From contig JAFEEB010000014.1 in the NCBI GenBank assembly GCA_018241325.1, positions 21,959-72,756 on the forward strand: a DNA stretch of 50,798 nt, read 5' to 3'. The notes under the pieces are model-generated. The model did no database searches. It was not told the DNA's origin and saw only the letters and a list, made by a program, of their open reading frames with translations. Made by a program: the position numbers and the translations under genes. This document shows, in pieces, positions 26,676-36,003 of this stretch (positions within the stretch are counted from its first letter, which is position 1; the number at the start of each line of letters is the position of its first letter). This stretch comes from Pseudomonadota bacterium (GTDB taxonomy: Bacteria; Pseudomonadota; Gammaproteobacteria; Burkholderiales; Burkholderiaceae_C).

Positions 26676-27299
26676 TCATAGCCCCAAGCGCCGCGCCAGG
26701 ATGTCGAGTTGGACGCCCAGATCACGCACCGACACATCTTCGCCGTTGAACAGCACCCAGTCGGCGGCCGCCAGCCGCTGGCTGCGCGAAGCCTGCGCCG
26801 CCAGGATGGATTCGATCTCGCCACGCGCCAGGCCACTGCGGGCCATCACGCGTGCCATCTGCACCTCGGGCGGACAGTCGAGCACCAGCACGCGATCGAG
26901 CCGGGCGCGCCAGCGCGAGCCGCCCTCCACCAGCAGGGGAATGTCGTACACCAGCCACGCATGGCCCGCCTGGTGCGCTGCGCGGGTCTGGCGCTCGATT
27001 TCCTGGCCGACCAGCGGATGGATGATGGCCTCGAGTCGTTGGCGCGCGCCCGGGTTGCCATACACCTGCGCGCGCATGGCGGCGCGGTCCAGCGCACCGT
27101 CGGTGCCGATCAATCGGGGGCCGAAGGCGGCGGCGATGGCCGGCAACGCAGCGCCACCGGCGGCCGTGGTGGCGCGCGAGATGGCGTCGGCGTCGATGAT
27201 GGCGGCGCCATGCGTGGCCAGCAGGCCGGCCACCGTGCTCTTGCCGCTGCCGATGCCGCCGGTCAGGCCCAAGTGCAGGGGCGGGTTGCGGCGGGCCAT
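26676..27299 (-). CDS. coaE: CoaE, dephospho-CoA kinase
   Basis: A 207-residue P-loop kinase of the last coenzyme A step (dephospho-CoA + ATP to CoA). The P-loop is LTGGIGSGKST near residues 12-22, followed by the lid and substrate parts IIDADAISR, IHPLVGQEI and DIPLLVEGG. Start ATG 27299 lies 3 bp after the pilD stop, indicating co-transcription with the pilus assembly genes. Confidence 0.96.
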   Translation of the reverse strand: MARRNPPLHLGLTGGIGSGKSTVAGLLATHGAAIIDADAISRATTAAGGAALPAIAAAFGPRLIGTDGALDRAAMRAQVYGNPGARQRLEAIIHPLVGQEIERQTRAAHQAGHAWLVYDIPLLVEGGSRWRARLDRVLVLDCPPEVQMARVMARSGLARGEIESILAAQASRSQRLAAADWVLFNGEDVSVRDLGVQLDILARRLGL

Positions 27300-27302
27300 G
27301 GC

Positions 27303-28145
27303 CTACAAGCCGATCACCCGCAGGATGGCGGCCGGTCCGAACACCATGGCAGTGAGCCCGGCCAGGGCCAAGAACGGCCCGAAGGGCATTACCCCGCCCT
27401 CACGCAGCGCGTGCGAGAGCTTCATGCCGATGCCGATCAGCGCGCCGATCACCGACGCCATCAGGATGATGGGCGCCAGCGCCGGCCAGCCAAACCATGC
27501 GCCCAGCGCCGCAAACAGCTTGAAGTCGCCATAGCCCATGCCTTCCTTGCCGGTGACGAGCTTGAAGGCCCAGTACACCCCCCACAGCGAGACGTAGCCG
27601 GCCACCGCGCCCCAGACGGCGTGCGCCAGCGGCACGCCGGTCCAGCCCAGCGCGGCGGCGATCAGCCCGGCCCACAGCAGGGGCAGGGTCAGGTCGTCGG
27701 GCAGCAAGGTGGTGTCCCAGTCGATCAGGGTCAGCGCCACCAACAGCGCAGAGAACCCGCACCATGCAGCGGCCGCCGGGGACCAGCCCCAGCGCCAGGC
27801 GCACCACGCAAAGAGCAGGCCCGTGGCCAGCTCGACCAATGGATAGCGGGCGCTGATGCGGGCCTGGCATTGCGAGCAGCGCCCGCGCAGCAGCAACCAG
27901 CTGAGCACCGGAACGTTCTCGAACCAGCGGATGCCGTGGCCGCAGTGCGGGCAGCGCGAGCGCGGCGTGAGCAGGTTGAAGGGCGCTTGCTCGGGGACGG
28001 GCTGGCCCGTCAGCTCGGCGCATTGCTCGGCCCATTGGCGCTCCATCATCTTGGGCAGCCGGTGGATGACCACGTTCAGGAAGCTGCCGATGAGCAGGCC
28101 CAACACGCCACCGGCGGCGGCCTGCAACCACAGGGGTTCGATCAT
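27303..28145 (-). CDS. pilD: PilD, type IV prepilin peptidase and N-methylase
   Basis: A 280-residue polytopic enzyme that cuts the leader of prepilins and methylates the new N-terminus. The cytoplasmic tetracysteine motif is CPHCGHGI...CSQCQ. The aspartic protease pair is in IDWDTTLLPDD and in the GYGD of GKEGMGYGDFKLFAALG. About eight membrane segments. ATG 28145 shares one base with the pilC stop (TGATG). Confidence 0.96.
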   Translation of the reverse strand: MIEPLWLQAAAGGVLGLLIGSFLNVVIHRLPKMMERQWAEQCAELTGQPVPEQAPFNLLTPRSRCPHCGHGIRWFENVPVLSWLLLRGRCSQCQARISARYPLVELATGLLFAWCAWRWGWSPAAAAWCGFSALLVALTLIDWDTTLLPDDLTLPLLWAGLIAAALGWTGVPLAHAVWGAVAGYVSLWGVYWAFKLVTGKEGMGYGDFKLFAALGAWFGWPALAPIILMASVIGALIGIGMKLSHALREGGVMPFGPFLALAGLTAMVFGPAAILRVIGL

Positions 28146-29380
28146 CAGACGACCTGGCCCAGCTTGAAGATCGGCAGATACATGGACACCACGATGCCGC
28201 CGATGATGGTGCCGAGCACCACGATGATGATGGGCTCCATCAGGCTGGACAGGCCGGCCACCATCTCGTCCACCTCGGCCTCGTAGAAGTCGGCGGCCTT
28301 GCCCAGCATGTGGTCGAGCGAGCCGGATTCCTCGCCGATCGCGCTCATCTGCAACACCATGCTGGGAAAGATGTTGACGTTGGTCATGGCGGTGGTCAGG
28401 CTGGTGCCGGTGGACACCTCCTGCTGGATCTTGTCGGTGGCCAGCTTGTAGACCGAGTTGCCCGAGGCGCCGCCCACCGAGTCGAGTGCCTCGACCAGGG
28501 GCACGCCGGCGGCGAACATGGTGGACAGCGTGCGCGTCCAGCGCGCGATGACGGACTTTTCGATCAATTCGCCGAAGATCGGCAGCTTGAGCAGCAGGCG
28601 GTCCATGAACATCTGCATCTTTTCGTTGCGCTTCCAGGCCTGCATGAAAAAGTAGAACCCGAAGCCGATGCCGCCGAAGATCAGCCACCACCACTGCACG
28701 AAGAACTCGCTGATGGCAATCACCAGCAGCGTGGGGGCGGGCAGGTCGGCGCCGAACGAGGTGAACACTTCCTTGAAGGCCGGAATCACGAAGATCATGA
28801 TGACCGAGACCACCACGAAGGCCACCACCATGACGGCGATCGGGTACATCAGCGCCGACTTGATCTTGGACTTGATCGCCTCGGTCTTCTCCATGTAGGT
28901 GGCCAAGCGGTCGAGCAGGCTGTCCAGGATACCGGCGGCCTCGCCGGCTTCGACCAGGTTGCAGTACAGGCTGTTGAAGTAGATCGGGTATTTGCGAAAC
29001 GCCGCCGACAGCGAGGTGCCGGTTTCGACGTCCGTGCGGATGTCGTTGAGCAGCTTGGTCACGCTGGGGTTGGGGTTGCCGCGCCCAACGATGTCGAAGG
29101 CCTGCAGCAGCGGCACGCCGGCTTTCATCATGGTGGCCAGCTGGCGCGTGAAGATGGCGATGTCCCGGGGCTTGATCTTCTTGCCCGAGCGCATGCGGCG
29201 CTTTTTCAGCTTGGTGACGATGACGCCCTGGCGGCGCAGCGTGGCGTGGACCTGATTTTCGCCGCCGGCGCGCGTCTCGCCGCGCACCACCTTGCCGTTG
29301 CGATCCTTGCCCTCCCATTCGTAGACGGATTCCTTGACGCCGCTGCGCGGCGTCGATCGGGTTGCGGTTTGGGTTGCCAT
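28145..29380 (-). CDS. pilC: PilC, type IV pilus inner-membrane platform protein
   Basis: A 411-residue protein with two tandem GspF-type domains (about 75-200 and 280-405), each ending in membrane helices; features are FTRQLATMMKAGVPLLQAFD and the second-copy WTRTLSTMFAAGVPLVEALD. It couples the PilB ATPase to pilin polymerisation. The N-terminus is basic and soluble. 24 bp separate it from pilB. Confidence 0.96.
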   Translation of the reverse strand: MATQTATRSTPRSGVKESVYEWEGKDRNGKVVRGETRAGGENQVHATLRRQGVIVTKLKKRRMRSGKKIKPRDIAIFTRQLATMMKAGVPLLQAFDIVGRGNPNPSVTKLLNDIRTDVETGTSLSAAFRKYPIYFNSLYCNLVEAGEAAGILDSLLDRLATYMEKTEAIKSKIKSALMYPIAVMVVAFVVVSVIMIFVIPAFKEVFTSFGADLPAPTLLVIAISEFFVQWWWLIFGGIGFGFYFFMQAWKRNEKMQMFMDRLLLKLPIFGELIEKSVIARWTRTLSTMFAAGVPLVEALDSVGGASGNSVYKLATDKIQQEVSTGTSLTTAMTNVNIFPSMVLQMSAIGEESGSLDHMLGKAADFYEAEVDEMVAGLSSLMEPIIIVVLGTIIGGIVVSMYLPIFKLGQVV

Positions 29381-29404
29381 GACGTGGATTTCGGTTGGAG
29401 CGGC

Positions 29405-31144
29405 TTACTGATTGGTGCAGGCCAGGACTTCTTCGAGCGAGGTGACCCCCAGCCGCACCTTGTGCAGACCGGATTGGCGCAGCGAGCGCACCCCCTCGGT
29501 GCGCGCCTGCTCGGCGATTTCAAGGGCGCTGCCATCGGCCAGGATGATGCGCTGCAGCTCTTCGGTGATCGGCATCACCTCGTAGATGCCCACGCGCCCC
29601 TTGTAGCCGTTGTTGCAGGCGTCGCAGCCCACCGGCCGATAGGGCGTCCAGCTGCCGTCGATCTCGGTTTCGGGAAAGCCGGCATCGAGCAGGTTTTCGT
29701 GCGGGATGTCGGCGGGCTGCTTGCATTTGGCGCACAGGCGGCGCGCCAGGCGCTGCGCGGTGATCAGGATCACGCTGGAGGCGATGTTGAAGGGCGCGAT
29801 GCCCATGTTGCGCATGCGCGTGAGCGTGGTGGGCGCGTCGTTGGTGTGCAAGGTGGAGAGCACCAGGTGACCGGTCTGCGCGGCCTTGATGGCGATGTCG
29901 GCGGTTTCCAGGTCGCGGATTTCGCCCACCATGATGATGTCCGGGTCCTGGCGCAGGAAAGCGCGCAGGGCGACGGCGAAAGTGAGTCCGGCCTTCTCGT
30001 TGACGTTGACCTGGTTGACCCCGGGCAGGTTGATTTCGGACGGGTCTTCGGCGGTGGCGATGTTCACGCCCGGCTTGTTCAGCAGGTTCAGGCAGGTGTA
30101 GAGCGACACCGTCTTGCCCGAGCCGGTGGGGCCGGTGACGAGGATCATGCCGTACGGGCGCTCGATGGCGGTCAGCAGGCGCGCCTTTTCCTCGGGCTCG
30201 TAGCCCAGCGCCTCGATGCCCATGCGGGCGCTGCTGGGGTCCAGGATGCGGATGACGATTTTTTCGCCGAACAGCGTGGGCAGGGTGCTGACGCGAAAGT
30301 CGATCACGCGCTCGGGCCCCACCTTGAGCTTCATGCGGCCGTCTTGCGGAATGCGCTTCTCGGCAATGTCCAGGCGCGAGATCACCTTGATGCGCGAGGC
30401 CAGCTTTTCCTTGATGGCCACCGGCGGCGAGACGATTTCCTGCAGTTCGCCGTCGATGCGAAAGCGCACGCGGTACTGGTGCTCGTAGGGCTCGAAGTGC
30501 AGGTCCGAGGCGCCCAGGCCGATGGCGTCCAGGAGCACCTTGTGCAGGAACTTGACCACCGGGGCGTCTTCGACGTCCGAGGGGGCGTCCTCGGTGGTGT
30601 CGGGCGGCGCGTCCGAGACCAGGGAGCCCTCGTCGAAATCGAAGCCGGTGCCGATGATGCTGTCCATCGAGTCGGCGACGGATTTGCCGTGCTTTTCGAC
30701 CAGGCGAACGAGCTTGTCGAACTCGCCAATGACCCACTCGACCCCCATCTGGGTGATGAACTTGATGCGTTCGGCGGCCTCGTGGTCGGACGGGTCGGCG
30801 GTGACGACCACCAGGCGCCCGCCGCGCTTGCTGAGTGCCAGCAACCGATACTTCAGGGCCAGCTTGACGTCCAGCAAGTCCTTGGGCAGGCGCGCCGGAT
30901 CGAGCGCATCCACATCGATCAGGGGTGCCGAAAAGGCCTGCGCCAGCGTGTGGGCCAGATCGGACGCCGAGATCGCGCCCGACTGGATCAGTTCGGGGAT
31001 GTACGCCTCGCCGGTGGCCAGCGCCTTGCGGTGCACCTCCTCGGCCGCCTTCTGGCTGACCTTGCCGGCAATGACCAAGGCCCGACCGACGCCGGGCAGG
31101 GCGCTGGACAGGGGCTCTCGGAGGGACGATTCGGATACGGCCAT
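29405..31144 (-). CDS. pilB: PilB, type IV pilus extension ATPase
   Basis: A 579-residue hexameric ATPase. The N-terminal MshEN-like domain covers about 1-150. The ATPase core has the Asp box RFRIDGELQE, Walker A GPTGSGKT, Walker B QDPDIIMVGEIRD, the His box STLHTND, and a zinc site formed by CAKC and CDAC. It powers pilus extension. A cognate retraction ATPase (PilT) is not in the window. The 161-bp spacer to alkB contains no clear promoter that I would name. Confidence 0.97.
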   Translation of the reverse strand: MAVSESSLREPLSSALPGVGRALVIAGKVSQKAAEEVHRKALATGEAYIPELIQSGAISASDLAHTLAQAFSAPLIDVDALDPARLPKDLLDVKLALKYRLLALSKRGGRLVVVTADPSDHEAAERIKFITQMGVEWVIGEFDKLVRLVEKHGKSVADSMDSIIGTGFDFDEGSLVSDAPPDTTEDAPSDVEDAPVVKFLHKVLLDAIGLGASDLHFEPYEHQYRVRFRIDGELQEIVSPPVAIKEKLASRIKVISRLDIAEKRIPQDGRMKLKVGPERVIDFRVSTLPTLFGEKIVIRILDPSSARMGIEALGYEPEEKARLLTAIERPYGMILVTGPTGSGKTVSLYTCLNLLNKPGVNIATAEDPSEINLPGVNQVNVNEKAGLTFAVALRAFLRQDPDIIMVGEIRDLETADIAIKAAQTGHLVLSTLHTNDAPTTLTRMRNMGIAPFNIASSVILITAQRLARRLCAKCKQPADIPHENLLDAGFPETEIDGSWTPYRPVGCDACNNGYKGRVGIYEVMPITEELQRIILADGSALEIAEQARTEGVRSLRQSGLHKVRLGVTSLEEVLACTNQ

Positions 31145-31305
31145 TGAAGAAATGCGTAGACAACGGAAATCTTAACGATCATCGCCCATACGTGAGCATC
31201 TGTAAACGATCGAATGCCCGCATTGTGTGCCGCAGTCAACAAAATCGGCCCTGGCCGAGCGCGAAAGTGGCCCGATGTTGTTGCAAGGCGCCAAATGGGC
31301 GTGGC

Positions 31306-31965
31306 CTAACCCGCCTTGCGGAAGGTCAGGTTGATGCGCCGATCCCCCGTCATGGGGTGCCGCCCCGCCCCGATGGGGGCCACGCCGTGAAAACGCAGGC
31401 GATCGCGCCCGCCCCACACGACGACGTCGCCATGAAACAGCGGCACGCGCAGGCAGCGGTCCGCGCGGCGCGCGCCGCCCCACAGGAACACGGCGGGCAA
31501 ACCCAGCGACACCGAGACGATGGGCCAGCCGAAGTCGCGCTCGTTGCGATCCTGGTGCAGGGACAGGCGCGTTGCGGGCGCGTAGCGGTTGATCAGGCAG
31601 GCGTCGGGCGCAAAGCCGTCGAAGCCGGCGGCTTGGGCGGCGTCACGCGCCAACCGGCCGAAAGCGGGCGGCATGGCGGGCCAGGGCTGCGCGCTGTCCG
31701 GGTCGTCCGGGCGGTAGCGATAGCCGGCGCGGCTGCTGGTCCAGCCCAGCGCGCCGCAGTTGGTCAGCGGCACCGACATGCTCTGGCCTCCTGGCGTGAG
31801 CATATGGCGAAACGGCGCTTGTGCCACCACGGCTTGCAGCGCGCTCCACAGCGCCGGCGCCTGCGGCAGGGCCCAGCCGCGCAGCACCACGGCCTGCGGC
31901 CCCAGCGGGGTGCGCGTGCCCGTCAGCGGCGCCTGGTCGGCAAACAGATCGCTCGTGTCGGACAT
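31306..31965 (-). CDS. alkB: AlkB-like 2-oxoglutarate/Fe(II) dioxygenase
   Basis: A 219-residue enzyme that oxidatively removes methyl groups from 1-methyladenine and 3-methylcytosine. Iron ligands are in LHQDRNE (H, D) and the distal FHGVAP (H); the 2-oxoglutarate-binding arginines are in RRINLTFR. Substrate region NRYAPATRLSLH is typical of the DNA-repair AlkB group. The start is ATG 31965 (MSDTSDLFADQ). The frame stays open into the repeat array to 32163, but that extension is repeat-derived. The ribosome site for 31965 is weak. Confidence 0.93.
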   Translation of the reverse strand: MSDTSDLFADQAPLTGTRTPLGPQAVVLRGWALPQAPALWSALQAVVAQAPFRHMLTPGGQSMSVPLTNCGALGWTSSRAGYRYRPDDPDSAQPWPAMPPAFGRLARDAAQAAGFDGFAPDACLINRYAPATRLSLHQDRNERDFGWPIVSVSLGLPAVFLWGGARRADRCLRVPLFHGDVVVWGGRDRLRFHGVAPIGAGRHPMTGDRRINLTFRKAG

Positions 31966-31971
31966 GCTCGG

Positions 31972-32355
31972 GCGTTCACTGGGCGACCCTGCGCGCTGCG
32001 CGCTGCGGGATTCGCGCTTGGGAGCGGCCCGGCGCGCAGATCGGACAAACCCTGCGCGCTGCGCGCTTCGGGATTCGCGCTTGGGAGCGGCCCGGCGCGC
32101 AAACCCGACGTCCCCTCCGCGCTGCGCGCTTCGGGATTCGCGCTTGGGAGCGGCCCGGCGCACAAATCGGACAAACCCTCCGCGCTGCGCGCTGCGGGAT
32201 TCGCGCTTGGGAGCGGCCCGGCGCGCAGATCGGACAAACCCTCTGCGCTGCGCGCTTCGGGATTCGCGCTTGGGAGCGGCCCGGCGCGCAGATCGGACAA
32301 ACCCTCCGCGCTGCGCGCTTCGGGATTCGCGCTTGGGAGCGGCCCGGCGCGTTCA
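31972..32355 (-). repeat. Tandem 63-bp repeat array 2 (6 units) between yqaA-like gene and alkB
   Basis: Plus-strand units begin at 31991, 32054, 32117, 32180, 32243 and 32306, exactly 63 bp apart. The core GGGATTCGCGCTTGGGAGCG then GCCCGGCGC is identical in all six. The short linker varies (GATCGGACAAACCCT in most, AACCCGACGTCCCCT in unit 2). Border motif GCGTTCA occurs at 31972-31978 and 32349-32355, 377 bp apart (6 x 63 - 1), so each unit seems to be bounded by TGAACGC on the minus strand. The array starts at the upstream gene's stop codon, as in array 1. Confidence 0.96.
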
Positions 32356-32356
32356 T
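31976..32356 (-). other. Repeat-encoded ORF (126 codons), expression unknown
   Basis: ATG 32356 overlaps the stop of the yqaA-like gene (ATGA). The product would be M-N, then six copies of a 21-residue unit APGRSQARIP...RRVCPIC, ending RRVAQ and a TGA in the border CAGTGAAC, ten bases before the alkB ATG. One unit reads RRGRRVC because of the variant linker. The CPIC element could bind metal or form disulfides, but no family is recognised. All six frames are open across the array, which weakens the case that this frame is the coding one. Confidence 0.3.
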
Positions 32357-32844
32357 GGCGGCGCCAGGCTCACTGGTTGCGGCCACAGATAGAGCAGGCC
32401 GCCGGTCATGACCAGGTAGCGTGCGAATTTTCCGGCCAGCATCCAGCCGGCGCAGGGGGCCAGGGGCAGGCGCAGCCAGCCGGCGACGGCGCACAGGGGG
32501 TCGCCCACCACGGGCAAGAAGGAGAAAAAGCAGGCCCGCGGCCCCAGGCGGCGCAGCCAGTCCAGCGCGCGCAGGTGGGTGGGCGAGTGGCGATAGCGAT
32601 CCAGCACCTGGTGCGCGCCCCAGCCCATCCACCAGGTCAGCACGCCGCCCAGCATGTTGCCCAGCGTGGCCACGCCGATGGCGGGCCAGAACAGCGACGG
32701 GCTCAGCTTGACCAGGCCGAACACCGCCGGCTCCGAGCCCAACGGCAGCAGGGTGGCCGAGACGAAGGCCACCACGAACACGGTGGACAAGCCGTATTCG
32801 GGCAGCGCCAGCGCCTGCAGCAGGGAGTTGAACCACGCTTCCAT
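32353..32844 (-). CDS. DedA/SNARE-associated-type membrane protein, YqaA-like
   Basis: A 163-residue membrane protein starting MEAWFNSLLQALALPEYG. It has membrane segments near STVFVVAFVSATLLPLGSEP, ATLGNMLGGVLTWWMGW and PRACFFSFLPVVGDPLCAVA, with the conserved F-P-V-G-D-P turn and KFARYLVMTGG at the end. This matches the short YqaA branch of the DedA superfamily, members of which are thought to move lipids. Its TGA stop lies in the ATGA at the border of repeat array 2. It is divergent from dusB. Confidence 0.85.
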   Translation of the reverse strand: MEAWFNSLLQALALPEYGLSTVFVVAFVSATLLPLGSEPAVFGLVKLSPSLFWPAIGVATLGNMLGGVLTWWMGWGAHQVLDRYRHSPTHLRALDWLRRLGPRACFFSFLPVVGDPLCAVAGWLRLPLAPCAGWMLAGKFARYLVMTGGLLYLWPQPVSLAPP

Positions 32845-32910
32845 GATGGCGGCAAGTGTAGGCCGAGCCAAGGCGGGCGCGCCATTTCGATTGCTGAAAT
32901 TTTGGGCAGC

Positions 32911-32916
32911 TAGAAT
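32911..32916 (+). promoter_or_regulatory. Candidate -10 element (TAGAAT) upstream of dusB
   Basis: GCTAGAATCGAC is 45 bp before dusB, in the 117-bp divergent spacer with the yqaA-like gene. It fits the recurring TAnAATC pattern. TTGCTG at 32891 is a poor -35 with short spacing (14 bp). Confidence 0.4.
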
Positions 32917-32961
32917 CGACGCTCTCCACTGCCGACCGTTTGCCGCGGCGGCGCACGCGTG

Positions 32962-34011
32962 ATGCAGATCGGTCCCCACGTCCTTCCCAACCCGCTGTTT
33001 GTCGCCCCCATGGCCGGGGTGACGGACCGGCCGTTTCGCCAGCTGTGCCGCGCCTTCGGCGCCGGCTATGCGGTCAGCGAGATGGTGACCTCGCGCAAGG
33101 ACCTGTGGCACACGCTCAAGACCTCGCGCCGCGCCGACCACACAGGCGAGCCCGGGCCGATCGCCGTGCAGATCGCCGGCACCGACGCCGCCATGATGGC
33201 CGAGGCGGCGCGCTACAACATCGACCGCGGCGCGCAGATCATCGACATCAACATGGGCTGTCCGGCCAAGAAGGTGTGCGACCAATGGGCGGGCAGCGCG
33301 CTGATGCGCGACGAAGCGCTGGCGCTGTCCATCATCGAGGCCGTGGTGGCGGCCTGCGCGCCGCACGGCGTGCCCGTGACGCTGAAGATGCGCACAGGCT
33401 GGTGCGCGCAGGTGAAGAACGCGCTGGCCATTGCGCGCGCAGCCGAGCAGGCGGGCGTGCAGATGGTCACCGTGCACGGGCGCACGCGCGAGCAGGGCTA
33501 CAAGGGCGAGGCCGAGTACCAGACGATTGCCGCCGTCAAGGCCGCGCTGCGCATTCCGGTGGTGGCCAACGGCGACATCGATTCGCCCGCCAAGGCGCGC
33601 GCGGTGCTGGCCGCCACCGGCGCCGACGCGCTGATGATCGGCCGCGCGGCGCAGGGGCGGCCCTGGATTTTTCGCGCCATCGCGCACCACCTGGCCACAG
33701 GGCAGGACTTGGCGCCACCCCTCGTGCTGGAGGTGCGGCGCGCCCTGCTGGGGCATTTGCAGGACCACTACGCGCTGTACGGAGAACACACCGGCGTGCG
33801 CTCGGCGCGCAAGCACATCGGCTGGTATGTGCGCACGCTGCCGGGCGGTGAGGCGTTTCGCGCCCGCATGAACACCCTCGAGTCCGCCGCCGCGCAATGG
33901 CAGGCTGTGGCCGATTTTTTTGACGAACTGGCGCAGGCGCACGAACGCCTGCCGCAGGCCGACGCGGCCGCAGCCGTTGGCCAGGGGGTGGAGGCCCCGA
34001 CCCAAGCATGA
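32962..34011 (+). CDS. dusB: DusB, tRNA-dihydrouridine synthase
   Basis: A 349-residue FMN enzyme that reduces uridines in the tRNA D-loop. TIM-barrel landmarks are APMAGVTDRPFR, the catalytic cysteine in MGCPAKKVC, VHGRTREQGYKG, ANGDI and MIGRAAQGRPWIF. The C-terminal RNA-binding helical domain has HIGWYVRTLPGG. ATG 32962 is preferred to an overlapping GTG at 32959. dusB-fis is a conserved pair: the stop overlaps the fis start (ATGA). Confidence 0.96.
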   Translation: MQIGPHVLPNPLFVAPMAGVTDRPFRQLCRAFGAGYAVSEMVTSRKDLWHTLKTSRRADHTGEPGPIAVQIAGTDAAMMAEAARYNIDRGAQIIDINMGCPAKKVCDQWAGSALMRDEALALSIIEAVVAACAPHGVPVTLKMRTGWCAQVKNALAIARAAEQAGVQMVTVHGRTREQGYKGEAEYQTIAAVKAALRIPVVANGDIDSPAKARAVLAATGADALMIGRAAQGRPWIFRAIAHHLATGQDLAPPLVLEVRRALLGHLQDHYALYGEHTGVRSARKHIGWYVRTLPGGEAFRARMNTLESAAAQWQAVADFFDELAQAHERLPQADAAAAVGQGVEAPTQA

Positions 34012-34271
34012 GCAACAAGAACCAGAACCACAGTCCGATCGAGCACAGCGTGCGCGCCAGCCTGGAGGCCTACTTTCGCGACCTGGACGGCACCGAGCCC
34101 GACGGCCTGTACGACATGCTGATCCGCGCGGTCGAAAAGCCGCTGCTGGACGTGGTGATGCACCACGCCGGCCACAACCAGAGCCGCGCCGCCGAGTGGC
34201 TGGGGCTGAACCGCAACACCCTGCGCAAGAAGCTCATCGAGCATCGCCTGGTGGGGGTTGAAAAATCCTGA
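34008..34271 (+). CDS. fis: Fis, nucleoid-associated DNA-bending regulator
   Basis: An 87-residue dimeric regulator. The C-terminal helix-turn-helix NQSRAAEWLGLNRNTLRKKL is nearly identical to classical Fis; the N-terminal region is polar. It is translated from the ATGA overlap with dusB, as in Escherichia coli where dusB-fis forms one operon. Growth-rate control of this operon is established there and likely but unproved here. Confidence 0.96.
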   Translation: MSNKNQNHSPIEHSVRASLEAYFRDLDGTEPDGLYDMLIRAVEKPLLDVVMHHAGHNQSRAAEWLGLNRNTLRKKLIEHRLVGVEKS

Positions 34272-34336
34272 TTTGATAGCGCGTTGCGCACGTCCCATCG
34301 GCGATAAGCCTTGTTTTAATTGAAATTTTCTTGCCC

Positions 34337-35938
<1,602 letters not shown>

Positions 35939-35945
35939 GCGTTTT

Positions 35946-36003
35946 CGATCAAATCGGCCTCCAGCGCTTGACCATCAAGCGCTGGTAGCTATTAAAATCA
36001 TAG
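35946..36003 (+). repeat. Dispersed ~55-bp repeat with strong hairpin between convergent purH and hemL
   Basis: ATCGGCCT then CCAGCGCTTGA (35961-35971), loop cca, TCAAGCGCTGG (35975-35985), a perfect 11-bp stem, then TAGCTATTAAAATCATAG. It fills the 59-bp gap between the two stop codons, and the hemL TGA (35998-36000) lies inside it. It is the clearest copy of the family and well placed as a bidirectional terminator. Confidence 0.8.

Noticed and set aside
25679-26749. Plus-strand open frame across array 1 and zapD
   Set aside because: It is a product of the stop-free repeat plus antisense of zapD.
31306-32163. Longer AlkB with repeat-derived N-terminus
   Set aside because: The added 66 residues come only from the 63-bp array; the ATG at 31965 gives a normal-length enzyme.
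31972-32355. Regular 63-bp array as a CRISPR locus
   Set aside because: The linkers between cores are nearly the same in most units and across both loci, so there are no unique spacers; no cas genes are nearby.
34272-34336. Another copy of the ~55-bp repeat between fis and purH
   Set aside because: GATAGC and a GGC-like end are present, but the middle does not align well enough to call.
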